Shown piece by piece: positions 1 through 8,547 of a DNA stretch of 64,000 bases (within the stretch, counting starts at the first letter, position 1; each line of letters begins with the position of its first letter). The notes below the pieces were generated by a model. It had not been told where the DNA came from. It worked only from the letters and a program-made list of their open reading frames with translations, and searched no databases. A program made the translations under genes and the position numbers. Origin of the DNA: a bacterium (GTDB taxonomy: Bacteria > Patescibacteriota > Gracilibacteria > JAUYGZ01); the NCBI GenBank assembly GCA_030690415.1, contig JAUYGZ010000019.1, forward strand, positions 62,001-126,000, written 5' to 3'.

Positions 1-3000
1 GACAGCCTCAAACCCCGCTCCCTTCACGTCAAACAACAAACCGGAACCCAGGACAAAGAATTTCTTTCCGAACAAACCGTCCGCCTCATCAGCGCCCTCT
101 ACAACGACATCAAGAACGAAGAATCCTTCCAGTTTGACTACACCCGGGAAGACGGCAATTACGACACCAGTGGAATAGCCATCGTAAGCTCACTTCAGGC
201 AGGAAGCATCACCCGTTCCAACCGACGGCAGATCATCACTGTCCAGGGAGAAAACCTCAGCTACGAAACCCTGCTCAAATCAGATGATTGTGCTCAAATC
301 GCCGTAAAATACGGAAGTTCCGCCAAGTTTGAATTTGTCTGCCTGCTGAAAAAGGTGTCCGTGGCCGAATACCAGGTTGTCGATAGCAGCAAGGGAAACG
401 AGCTGCACAAGAAATCCATCGACATCCGAGAGGTCTATGATGTGACCGTCAAGGACAGCCCCGAAAAAGGATTTCTTCATATTTTCGTCACCGGAGTCAA
501 CCTCGAGAAAACCACTCTGGCCAGCTCAACGAACTGCAAGACACTCACGATCCTCCATGCCCCCAGCACCAGCGAACTCACCTTCCTCTGCGAGGAGAAC
601 TTCGGATCATTCAGCAAACCCGACAAAATCTCACTCCAGATCAGCAGCCAGGATAATTTCCCTCTCTTCAACAGCTCAGTACCGATCGGCGAAGAACTGA
701 AATTTTCCTCGCCAACTCCAATGAGCCTGATCAATAATCCAACAAGCCCCGGCAATCCTACAATCCCTAACACCACCAACATTCCGGGTAATCCCTCCAC
801 CTCCGGAGAGATGACCCCCCTCACGGACCTCCTCACGGTCGATTGCGGAAAAATTCCAAACAATGAGCTTTTCATCGGAGAATGCAAAGTCTATTCAAAT
901 TTCATGAGGGAAGGACACGGAACCTTCTCACTGGATATGCCGAACCTCATCGCTGCTATCGACGCCAGCTTCGATGTCACCCTCAGCAAGCAACTAGACC
1001 AGCAAACATCCATCATGCCGTCGGGCCTCAGGATCAATCCCATGTCTGGAAAGGGTCTTGTCATCGTTGATATGAAGAACGCAAACATGCTGATCAACGG
1101 TGAATTCAAGGGGCTCGGCTTCGAAGTCCAAGACGTCCTAGGCTACCCTTTTGATTTCGATCTTTATGACTTTAATGGACAATTCGTTGCGGGAATCCCT
1201 TCATTTTCATTAAGCCAATCAAGAGCTGACAGCGCGCTCGTCATCGGGATCGGAGAAGTATCCGGACCACAGATCGTGAAACTCAAAGGAAGAGGCAAGG
1301 AGATACAGGAAGCCATTGAAAAAGAAATCGCCAAGCTCAACAAAGACCTCAATCAGAAAAAAATCGAGCTGGGAGCCAAGCTCGTCGGATCCATTGAAAA
1401 TAGCACTCTTAAAAAACTGGCCCGCGTCAGCTATATCAAAATCCTCAAAGCCCTGGAAATAGTTCCCGAGGAAATCGCCTTCTTCGACAATTTCGACCTT
1501 GTCGCCAAAGGCAAACTCAAGAGCGAACCCTTTCGTCCCAAGAGCTGGGGAGAAAACCAGGCATGGATTCTGGAAGCCAATTTAGCCACCATAAACATCG
1601 ACTTCAGCGCCCATGAAGGCCGACTCAACATTCAGGGAAATGCTCTCAACAGCCTTTCGCTCTTCAATAATGACATCCTCAAAGCTGACAAAGGCATTCT
1701 TAATGTCGGATTGGACATCAATCTGGCTGAGGACAACGGTCGAATCGATTTGGATCCCGTGGAGCTTCGACTCCCGGGCGATATCGCCACCATGAACGCC
1801 GATGCCCACGTCAAACAGATTTTCAACCCCATCGAGCTAGCCATCTGGGGAAAGGTCAAGAGCGATCTGCAAATCTACGGAGTCGATCTGGCCAAAGCGG
1901 GTGCGGGATTTCGCTATGATCCCAACACTATCTACACCGTCGGGGATTATAGCGCGAAGGGACTTCTCCAGCTTGAAGCACAGGCCCAGCTGGTTGCGCT
2001 CCTGGCAACCGGAAAAGCCGTTTTCACCAGCCCGAAAGGATCACTGCTCGTCACCGACATCGGTGGCGCCTTGGATCTTGATTTTCTTGGCTACCAAAAA
2101 CGAATCGGCGATGTCCTGGGAAGACTCCGAATTGGAAAGGAAATCAGCGCCTGTTTCAACGCTATCACGGGAAGCATCAGTTTCCCCATCCCATTTGTCA
2201 GCTATCTCAAGACCAGCGGCTGGTTCGAGGATATCGAGTGGCTGGACAAAAATCTCGAGCTTCAGGGAGGTCTGAGCATTGAAGCAGCTCTGGACCTCGG
2301 CAGCTTCTCCGAAGACCCCAAGCTAAAAACCATCGCCATGAGTGGCCAGGGCAACAACGATACTCGAATTGGACTCCGCTACGACAATAGCAGATCCTGG
2401 TTCACCTCCTTTTCACTCTTCAACGAGCAATGCACCGATGCTCCCGATCAAAGCTTCTTTGATGAGGTGCTGGCGAAAGAAGAGACCTTCGTCAGACCGC
2501 TGGCAAGTCATCCTCAGCCTATTTCCTCTCTCATCAGGAGCAACAGCATCGTCAGCTCAAATCCTTCACCCCAACTCCTGACCCAAGCAGTAGAGGAATC
2601 TGAGCCAACACCCAATTCTTTCAACACACAATGGAATACCGAGGGCTGGAAGATCATCGTCGTGATAGAAAACAATGAGAATGAACTGGTCATCCTCGAT
2701 CCTCAGGGGAATCCCCTAAAGCTCGAAGAAAACGAATTTAGTGTCCCCGGAGTCTGGAAATTCGACAATCCCACGATGTTTATCATCGCCAATGAAGAAG
2801 AATTCAAGGCTTCAGGTTACCAATTCGCGTTTGTCCGGAACAACAACAAAGAAATAAAGTTCTCTGTTTCCAGCTACACTGGTGACAAAGAAAACAGTTA
2901 TCTGTTTGAGATCAGCAACCTCGGCCAATCAACCAATAGCCTCAGCTTCGACACTCTCGACAGCCAACAAAAGCTCACGTTGAACAACACAGCGATCAGT

Positions 3001-3687
3001 CCCGCTGAATCAGTGATCCGGACGATCGATCCTGAAGAACGCTCAGTACAATCGGAAATCAAATCCGAAAATCATTTCGAACTGACCTTCCCCGACGAAC
3101 CCGAAACCCCTACACAGGCTCCTGAGCCCTCAAGCCTCTCCACAGACCTTTTCACCGACATCAAATCCCCCATCCTCAGAGAAGCCGTTGATTACCTGGT
3201 CAAGCTCAACATCATTAGCGGATACGACGACAACACCTTCCGCCCCAGCGCCACCATCAATAGAGCCGAAGCCCTCAAAATCATCTTCCTCAGCCTCGGC
3301 GAATCCATAACCGACAACCTACCCCCTACAACCGACAACCTTTTTCCCGATGTCAACAAATCCGAATGGTTCGCTCCCTATATCCAACAAGCCAAAACGA
3401 AAGGCATCATCTCCGGATATCCGGATGGAACCTTTCACCCAGGCCAGGAAGTGAACAAGGCTGAATTTATCAAAATGGCCATGAGCGCACAGAGCAGCTA
3501 CAGCGAGCCAACTGATTTCCTCAGTGCCATGCTGCAGTACTCCGATCTGGATTCAAGCCAATGGTACATGCCTTACATCACCTTCGCCGTGAACCACGGC
3601 CTCCTCGACAACACCAAAAAACTCCACCCCACGGATGGCATGACCAGAGGCGACGCCGCGATGATCATCTACCGCCTGCTGCGGTAA
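1..3687 (+). CDS. SLH-domain surface protein (5' end outside window)
   Basis: The reading frame is open from base 1, so the start lies upstream; the first internal GTG at 355 is not a convincing start. The visible part is 1228 residues. It ends in three S-layer homology repeats (about residues 1050-1100, 1115-1162 and 1180-1228) with the family pattern FTDI...GYDDNTFRP...NRAEALK, then FPDV...GYPDGTFHPG...NKAEFIK and YSDL...MTRGDAAMIIYR. SLH repeats usually anchor exported proteins to secondary cell-wall polymers. The middle has a Pro/Asn/Thr-rich linker near residues 240-275 and long beta-rich stretches without a recognised domain. No catalytic motif was seen. Likely a cell-envelope structural or adhesion protein. 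Confidence 0.85.
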   Translation, partial: DSLKPRSLHVKQQTGTQDKEFLSEQTVRLISALYNDIKNEESFQFDYTREDGNYDTSGIAIVSSLQAGSITRSNRRQIITVQGENLSYETLLKSDDCAQIAVKYGSSAKFEFVCLLKKVSVAEYQVVDSSKGNELHKKSIDIREVYDVTVKDSPEKGFLHIFVTGVNLEKTTLASSTNCKTLTILHAPSTSELTFLCEENFGSFSKPDKISLQISSQDNFPLFNSSVPIGEELKFSSPTPMSLINNPTSPGNPTIPNTTNIPGNPSTSGEMTPLTDLLTVDCGKIPNNELFIGECKVYSNFMREGHGTFSLDMPNLIAAIDASFDVTLSKQLDQQTSIMPSGLRINPMSGKGLVIVDMKNANMLINGEFKGLGFEVQDVLGYPFDFDLYDFNGQFVAGIPSFSLSQSRADSALVIGIGEVSGPQIVKLKGRGKEIQEAIEKEIAKLNKDLNQKKIELGAKLVGSIENSTLKKLARVSYIKILKALEIVPEEIAFFDNFDLVAKGKLKSEPFRPKSWGENQAWILEANLATINIDFSAHEGRLNIQGNALNSLSLFNNDILKADKGILNVGLDINLAEDNGRIDLDPVELRLPGDIATMNADAHVKQIFNPIELAIWGKVKSDLQIYGVDLAKAGAGFRYDPNTIYTVGDYSAKGLLQLEAQAQLVALLATGKAVFTSPKGSLLVTDIGGALDLDFLGYQKRIGDVLGRLRIGKEISACFNAITGSISFPIPFVSYLKTSGWFEDIEWLDKNLELQGGLSIEAALDLGSFSEDPKLKTIAMSGQGNNDTRIGLRYDNSRSWFTSFSLFNEQCTDAPDQSFFDEVLAKEETFVRPLASHPQPISSLIRSNSIVSSNPSPQLLTQAVEESEPTPNSFNTQWNTEGWKIIVVIENNENELVILDPQGNPLKLEENEFSVPGVWKFDNPTMFIIANEEEFKASGYQFAFVRNNNKEIKFSVSSYTGDKENSYLFEISNLGQSTNSLSFDTLDSQQKLTLNNTAISPAESVIRTIDPEERSVQSEIKSENHFELTFPDEPETPTQAPEPSSLSTDLFTDIKSPILREAVDYLVKLNIISGYDDNTFRPSATINRAEALKIIFLSLGESITDNLPPTTDNLFPDVNKSEWFAPYIQQAKTKGIISGYPDGTFHPGQEVNKAEFIKMAMSAQSSYSEPTDFLSAMLQYSDLDSSQWYMPYITFAVNHGLLDNTKKLHPTDGMTRGDAAMIIYRLLR

Positions 3688-3694
3688 GGAATAA

Positions 3695-3829
3695 GAACCC
3701 CTAACCCCTTACAAGGGGAAGTCGTCCGCTGCGGCAGACGACCCAAATAAATTATTCAGGATTGTTAAACATTGTTCTTCTTAAGAAAGATGATCCATCT
3801 TTCTTCCCCTTGTAAGGGGTTAGGGGTTC
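3695..3829. repeat. 27-bp perfect inverted repeat around a small hairpin
   Basis: Positions 3695-3721 and 3803-3829 are exact reverse complements (arms begin GAACCCCTAACCCC). A smaller stem GTCGTC...GACGAC lies next to the left arm at 3721-3742. The unit sits between the SLH gene and ebfC. It is not followed by a T-run, so it is not a plain terminator; it looks like a dispersed palindromic element. Confidence 0.8.
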
Positions 3830-3842
3830 ATAAAAGACTCAT

Positions 3843-3871
3843 TTGCTCACCGCTCCCTTTTCCCCTATACT
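3843..3871 (+). promoter_or_regulatory. candidate sigma70-type promoter of ebfC-mltG
   Basis: TTGCTC at 3843-3848, a 17-base spacer and TATACT at 3866-3871. This predicts a leader of about 40 bases before the ebfC ATG at 3919. Found by eye, not by a scoring tool. Confidence 0.55.
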
Positions 3872-3918
3872 TTCCGGCGAAGCGCAGAACACTTCTGAGA
3901 TCACTTAACCAATTTCTC

Positions 3919-4212
3919 ATGGGAATGTTTGACCAGGCTAAAGACCTCTACAAGCTCCAGAAACAGGCCAAGCAAATCAAAGACGAACTCGGCAATATCC
4001 ATATCGAAGCCACTGAAGGTGGAGTCAAAGTCACCATCAACGGCGAACAGCATGTCATCTCCATAACAGTCGAACAGGATCAGTATTCCGGAAAGAACGC
4101 TCAACTGGAAAATGACCTCGTCGTCGCGATGAATAAGGCCATCAAGAAATCACAGGCCATTGCGGCAGAAAAAATGAAGGCCGTCATGGGCGGCATGGGC
4201 TTTGGGCAGTAA
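3919..4212 (+). CDS. ebfC: YbaB/EbfC family nucleoid-associated protein
   Basis: A 97-residue protein matching the small YbaB/EbfC DNA-binding family, which forms dimers that coat DNA and is often found near recombination or replication genes. The pattern is typical: an N-terminal helix (FDQAKDLYKLQKQAKQIKDE), a central beta part (GGVKVTINGEQHVISITVEQ), then a helix with NDLVVAMNKAIKKSQ and a Gly/Met-rich tail (GGMGFGQ). The frame is open further upstream, but the ATG at 3919 gives the family length and follows the likely promoter. The next gene, mltG, starts 13 bases after the stop, so the two are probably cotranscribed. Confidence 0.9.
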   Translation: MGMFDQAKDLYKLQKQAKQIKDELGNIHIEATEGGVKVTINGEQHVISITVEQDQYSGKNAQLENDLVVAMNKAIKKSQAIAAEKMKAVMGGMGFGQ

Positions 4213-4225
4213 CAATCCTTCCCCT

Positions 4226-5263
4226 ATGAAAAAGACCAGATGGAAAACCCTTCTCTTTTCCCTGCTCCTCATCATCTTCATCGGCGGCTTTGCCATGAAG
4301 GTGTATTGGGATAATACCTACGAAAACTACCTCGTGACCCCGGTCGATCCGGATGCCACCGCTCGGATTACCTTTACGATCGCTGAAGGCGAGACGGGAA
4401 AAACCATCGCGGCGAAACTGGCAGAGCTCGAGCTGATCCCGTCAGAATGGGCATTTTATCAGTACATCAAGGAAGAAAACATCGCCCCCAGGCTGGAAGC
4501 CGGGAAATTCATCCTGAAAAAATCCTATACCATCCCTGAAATCGCCCAGTATCTAACGCAGTCACGGACCGATGAATTGGTCGTCACCATCCGGGAAGGT
4601 CTTACCGTCAACCAGGTAGACGACTACCTCAGTGAAAACAGTATTCTACCCTCTGGATCATTTCTGGAATGCGCCCGTAAGTGCGAACCACAGAACAATG
4701 AAAGCTTTTTCAGCTCCAAACCTGACGATCAATCCTACGAAGGCTACCTCTTTCCCGACACCTACTTCGTAGATCCGGAAACCGTAACGCCCCAAAACCT
4801 CTTCAACCGCATGATCGACAATTTCACCAACAAACTCAACTCCGAGCTTCGATCCAATATCGCCAAAAGAGGCTATTCCATACACCAGATCGTCACGATG
4901 GCTTCACTCATCGAAAAAGAATCCCAAACAGCAGACGAAAAACCCATCATTTCAGGCATCCTCTGGAAACGACTGGAAGAAGGCATAGCTCTCGGCGTAG
5001 ATGCGACCGTCCGCTATGCGGTAAGCAAATGGACCGGAGGCCTGACCCAGGACGATCTGAATACGAACTCCCCTTACAATACCCGAAAACGTACCGGTCT
5101 ACCCCCCGGTCCTATTAGCAATTTTAGTCTGGAGTCCCTCAAAGCAGCCATCAGTCCGGAAGCCTCAGACTACTACTATTATCTCCACGGCGACGACGGA
5201 CAGATCCACTATGCGAGAACAAATGAAGAACACAATCAGAACAAGCAAAAGTATTTGCAATAG
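4226..5263 (+). CDS. mltG: endolytic murein transglycosylase MltG (YceG-like)
   Basis: MltG cuts nascent glycan strands of peptidoglycan at the membrane and sets chain length. The 345-residue protein has an N-terminal membrane anchor (about residues 8-27, LLFSLLLIIFIGGFAMKV), a LysM-like region, and the family core MASLIEKES with the catalytic Glu near residue 229. It is followed by the expected ALGVDATVRYA, SPYNTRKRTGLPPGPISN and YYYLHGDDGQIHYA blocks. The ATG at 4226 is preferred over an in-frame TTG at 4202 that overlaps ebfC, because the ATG places the anchor at the very N-terminus. Length and motif order match the family, so it should be active. Confidence 0.95.
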   Translation: MKKTRWKTLLFSLLLIIFIGGFAMKVYWDNTYENYLVTPVDPDATARITFTIAEGETGKTIAAKLAELELIPSEWAFYQYIKEENIAPRLEAGKFILKKSYTIPEIAQYLTQSRTDELVVTIREGLTVNQVDDYLSENSILPSGSFLECARKCEPQNNESFFSSKPDDQSYEGYLFPDTYFVDPETVTPQNLFNRMIDNFTNKLNSELRSNIAKRGYSIHQIVTMASLIEKESQTADEKPIISGILWKRLEEGIALGVDATVRYAVSKWTGGLTQDDLNTNSPYNTRKRTGLPPGPISNFSLESLKAAISPEASDYYYYLHGDDGQIHYARTNEEHNQNKQKYLQ

Positions 5264-5317
5264 CCGTAAAGCCCACTAGGATTTTGATAGAACACCAAAC
5301 GTGGTGACACCATTTCT

Positions 5318-5346
5318 TCATAGTCTTTATCGTCTTTATCGTCCTT
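5318..5346 (+). repeat. 9-base-period repeat upstream of hsp20
   Basis: Units of TTTATCGTC type (TAGTCTTTATCGTCTTTATC then GTCCTT) end four bases before the hsp20 ATG. The same low-complexity family recurs at 51.6 kb and at both edges of the 59-kb four-helix-bundle element, again just ahead of gene starts. Confidence 0.7.
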
Positions 5347-5350
5347 CTGC

Positions 5351-5755
5351 ATGTCCTCCCTCTTCACCTCCAAAAAAATCGGAAAAGAACATGAAGACGA
5401 CCCGACCATGAACGAAAAAATCGCTCCGATTCCCATTGATGTCTATCAGCACAAAGGGAAGTTGGTCATCCTGGCACCCATTGCGGGAATCACCATCGAA
5501 GATATTTCAGTCTCAATTTCTGACGATTTGCTCACCATCTCCGGAGCAAGAGAACAACCCGACGAGCTCAAAACAGGAGACTTATTTTCCCGCGAATGCT
5601 TTTGGGGGGAATTCAGCCGCTCGGTAGTCCTCCCCGTCTCCGTGGACACCAATAAAGTCGCTGCCTTTTATAAGCGCGGAATCCTCCGCATCGAAATGCC
5701 CATGACAGAAGAAGAACAAACCAGGGTAATTCCGATCAAGATGGAAGAAGAGTAA
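5351..5755 (+). CDS. Hsp20/alpha-crystallin small heat-shock protein
   Basis: An ATP-independent holdase of 134 residues. It shows the alpha-crystallin domain from about residue 27 (IDVYQHKGKLVILAPIAGI) to residue 120, with LTISGAREQP and the FSRSVVLPVSVD stretch, and the late GILRIEMP pattern (the G-x-L motif). The C-terminal VIPIKM gives the I-x-I tail motif used in oligomer assembly. The ATG at 5351 is used; an in-frame ATG at 5408 would cut only the variable tail. The acetyl-CoA synthetase gene starts 8 bases after its stop, so they may share a transcript. Confidence 0.92.
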   Translation: MSSLFTSKKIGKEHEDDPTMNEKIAPIPIDVYQHKGKLVILAPIAGITIEDISVSISDDLLTISGAREQPDELKTGDLFSRECFWGEFSRSVVLPVSVDTNKVAAFYKRGILRIEMPMTEEEQTRVIPIKMEEE

Positions 5756-5763
5756 ACACCATT

Positions 5764-7485
5764 ATGAACTACCCCCTCATTTCAAAATCTCAAAACAACA
5801 TCACTCCGAACTTTCCCGACTACCAGAAAACCTATAAGGAATTCAGCTGGGAAAAAGGCAGGAAGGAGATTGCTTATTTCGACGATGGCACGGTAAACAT
5901 TGCCCACAATGCTCTCGACAAGTGGAAAGGCTCTGAGACAGAACACAAAACAGCCTTCATCTGGGAAGACGATGAAACATCCAGAAGCTTTACCTACGGA
6001 GACCTAATCGCTGAAACGAATAAATTCGCCAATATGCTGAGCAAACTCGGCATCCAAAAGGGCGACAGAGTCTTTATGTTTCTCCCTCGAATTCCGGAAC
6101 TCTACATCAGCTTTTTGGGGACCCTCAAGGTCGGTGCCATAGCCGGAAACCTCTTTGCCGCCTTCGGATACGAAGCCCTGGAGGACCGACTGGCGGATAG
6201 CGAAGCAAAAGTCCTCGTCACTACCCACGAGCTGGAAGAAAGAGTAAAGAAAGTCAAAGACCAACTCCCTCACCTGAAGCACATCATCCTCGTGGATGCG
6301 GAAGCAACTGAACACGGAGAGATCAGCTACAGCCGGGAGATGAAAGCCGCATCCGATCAATTCGAAACAGCCCACATGCAGGAGAGTGACCCTTCCTACA
6401 TGCTCTACACCTCAGGAACTACCGGTAAACCAAAGGGAGTCGTTCACACCCACGGTGACATCGTGCAGGAGCACATCACCGGAAAATGGATCCTGGATAT
6501 GAAAGCAAACGACATCTACTGGTGTACTGCCGACCCTGGATGGGTCACAGGAGTGGTCTATGGCATTATTAGTCCCTGGAGCAACGGACTGACCCAGCTC
6601 GTCCACGGAGGACGCTTCGACCCGGATCGTTGGTACAGCCTCATTGAGAAACACCAGGTCACCGTCTGGTACACCGCCCCCACGGCCATCAGAATGCTCA
6701 TGACAAACCCCGAACTCCTGAAAAAACATAATCTGTCCAGTCTCCGCTATGTCTGCTCTGTCGGCGAACCACTGAACCCTGAAGCCATCGTCTGGGGACA
6801 GAAATACCTCAATCTGCCCATTCACGACAACTATTGGCAAACCGAAACCGGTTCCATCGTCATCGCCAACTACTTGAGCATGGATATCAAACCCGGCTCC
6901 ATGGGCAAACCATTTCCTGGTATTCATGCCGGCATTATAGACGACGAAGGAGGCGAGCTTGGCCCCGGAAAAGAAGGTGACCTTGCCCTTAAAAAAGGTT
7001 GGCCCAGCATGATGAAGGAAATCTGGAAAAATCCAAAAAAATATGAAAGTTACTTCAAAGGTGACTGGTATATCACCGGAGACCGGGCGATGAAAGATGA
7101 AGACGGCTACTTCTGGTTTATCGGACGAGCCGATGACGTGATCAAAACCTCCGGTGAACGAGTAGGGCCCTTCGAAGTGGAAAGTGCGCTCCTGAAGCAC
7201 CCGGCGGTAGCGGAAGCCGGAGTGATCGGAAAACCCGACGAAGTAAGAGGAGAAATCATCAAAGCTTTCATCAAACTCAAACCCGGCCAAGAAGGTTCAG
7301 AAGCTTTGAAAGAAGAGATCCAGAAGTTTATCAAAGAAGAACTCGCCGGCCACGCCTACCCACGTGAAATCGAATTCCGCGACACACTCCCAAAAACCCG
7401 CAGCGGCAAAATCATGCGGAGAGTGCTAAAGATGGAGGAGCTGGGACAGGATGTCGGCGACACCTCGACGATGGAAGAATACTAA
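5764..7485 (+). CDS. acsA: AMP-forming acetyl-CoA synthetase
   Basis: Converts acetate, ATP and CoA to acetyl-CoA, AMP and PPi. The 573 residues match the shorter AcsA form. The ANL-superfamily motifs are present in order: YTSGTTGKPKGV (P-loop, about residue 213), YWQTETGS (about 356), the hinge region TGDRAMKDEDGYFWFIGR (about 438), and the C-terminal PKTRSGKIMRR (about 543), whose Lys is the usual catalytic and acetylation site. The PPi formed could feed the membrane PPase encoded 1 kb downstream. A close acyl-CoA synthetase relative cannot be excluded by eye. Confidence 0.93.
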   Translation: MNYPLISKSQNNITPNFPDYQKTYKEFSWEKGRKEIAYFDDGTVNIAHNALDKWKGSETEHKTAFIWEDDETSRSFTYGDLIAETNKFANMLSKLGIQKGDRVFMFLPRIPELYISFLGTLKVGAIAGNLFAAFGYEALEDRLADSEAKVLVTTHELEERVKKVKDQLPHLKHIILVDAEATEHGEISYSREMKAASDQFETAHMQESDPSYMLYTSGTTGKPKGVVHTHGDIVQEHITGKWILDMKANDIYWCTADPGWVTGVVYGIISPWSNGLTQLVHGGRFDPDRWYSLIEKHQVTVWYTAPTAIRMLMTNPELLKKHNLSSLRYVCSVGEPLNPEAIVWGQKYLNLPIHDNYWQTETGSIVIANYLSMDIKPGSMGKPFPGIHAGIIDDEGGELGPGKEGDLALKKGWPSMMKEIWKNPKKYESYFKGDWYITGDRAMKDEDGYFWFIGRADDVIKTSGERVGPFEVESALLKHPAVAEAGVIGKPDEVRGEIIKAFIKLKPGQEGSEALKEEIQKFIKEELAGHAYPREIEFRDTLPKTRSGKIMRRVLKMEELGQDVGDTSTMEEY

Positions 7486-7658
7486 ACCTTTTCATTCCCC
7501 AAGAGATCAGGGGGAGAATTTGAATCAGTATCATCAAAACCCGAAACATCACCTTTTTTCAGAAATCCGTGATCAGAAACCAGATAAAGGATCTGACCAT
7601 GCCATGTCATTGAATTGCACCCTCAAAGTCCTACAATAAGATTACTTAAAAATTTCCC

Positions 7659-8075
7659 ATGAAAAAATTGTTACTCCTCATCGGAGCAGCTCTAGGTTCC
7701 ATTTTCACGTTGTTTTTCTCAAATAAGAGAGGCGCACAGGTAAGAAAAGAGGTGGAAAGCAAAAAGGAAGCGAAAGAAAAAGCGGAAGTCATCGGAGAGG
7801 AAGCGAAAAGTATGATGAAAAATTTCTGGAATACCATCAAAGGCCCCCTCAAAAGAGGTGTCATCACGGCTGAGGAGGAGGTCAAGAAATACGGAAAAGA
7901 ATACGGAAGCAAGGCCATAGTAAAAATGGAAGAGTGGAAAGACATGGCGGAAAAAGAGATCAAAAAAGACGTGAAAATAGCGAAAAAGGAGATCAATAAA
8001 ACCTTCAAGAAAGCCAAGACAACGGCAAAGAAAAAAGTGAAGCAGGCCAAAAAGGCCGTCCGAAACAAGAAGTAA
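7659..8075 (+). CDS. Lys-rich YtxH-like membrane-anchored protein
   Basis: A 138-residue protein with one N-terminal membrane segment (LLLLIGAALGSIFTLFF, residues 4-20) directly followed by the SNKRGAQVRKEVE stretch typical of YtxH-type proteins. The rest is a long, very Lys/Glu-rich helix, with about a third lysines and a tail rich in AKKK. No catalytic motif. The tail would bind nucleic acid or acidic polymers, or act as a general stress protein; this is inference. The 173 bases before it hold no other gene. Confidence 0.75.
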   Translation: MKKLLLLIGAALGSIFTLFFSNKRGAQVRKEVESKKEAKEKAEVIGEEAKSMMKNFWNTIKGPLKRGVITAEEEVKKYGKEYGSKAIVKMEEWKDMAEKEIKKDVKIAKKEINKTFKKAKTTAKKKVKQAKKAVRNKK

Positions 8076-8146
8076 AAAAGAAGGATCCTTCATTCTCGAT
8101 CTCCCTCCTTCCCCTTCATTCTCTTTTCCCCAAACTCCCAACATTC

Positions 8147-8401
8147 TCATTTCATCCCAAATTCACTGGCTACTTTTTCTAGAAGCCATTTCTTCATCGC
8201 TTCATCAAATCCCAAAGGACTCTTTTTCAATTCCTCAATTTCATCAGGGGTTGGCATTTTGACCATCAAGACCTCCGGAAGGATCTTCCCCCCAACCTTA
8301 ATCTTACCCCGCCCAACACCGATCACCCGCCCCGCGTAGCGAACCGCATTAAACAGAGCGGCAAAGTTCTGACGAGCGTTAGTCTTACTATAAACCTGCA
8401 T
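8147..8401 (-). CDS. putative Phd/YefM-like antitoxin-type protein
   Basis: An 84-residue protein starting [20 protein letters not shown], which resembles the N-terminal DNA-binding part of Phd/YefM antitoxins (an Ala-Arg-x-x-Phe block followed by a short strand, VIGVGRGK). The second half, [19 protein letters not shown], would be the partner-binding tail. No toxin gene lies next to it: its neighbours are the YtxH-like gene (convergent) and hppA (divergent). It may be an orphan antitoxin or a stand-alone regulator. The family call is tentative. Confidence 0.5.
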   Translation of the reverse strand: MQVYSKTNARQNFAALFNAVRYAGRVIGVGRGKIKVGGKILPEVLMVKMPTPDEIEELKKSPLGFDEAMKKWLLEKVASEFGMK

Positions 8402-8484
8402 ATGATGATCAAATTGTACATGATGAGCCTAACAACTCTATCAGCCAATGGCAAGTCTTCCAGCAACACTCGAACAACACTCGA

Positions 8485-8513
8485 TTTACTTCATTCCTCA
8501 TCCTTGCTATACT
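8485..8513 (+). promoter_or_regulatory. candidate extended -10 promoter of hppA
   Basis: TTTACT at 8485-8490, 17 bases, TATACT at 8508-8513 preceded by the TGC extension. It would give a short leader of about 28 bases to the hppA ATG at 8548. Confidence 0.5.
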
Positions 8514-8547
8514 CTCATCGATTTTTAACCCCTTACCCGTATTTGCC

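Noticed and set aside
6412-7290. 292-codon minus-strand ORF inside the acetyl-CoA synthetase gene
   Set aside because: It is antisense to a fully conserved enzyme and has no recognisable domain.
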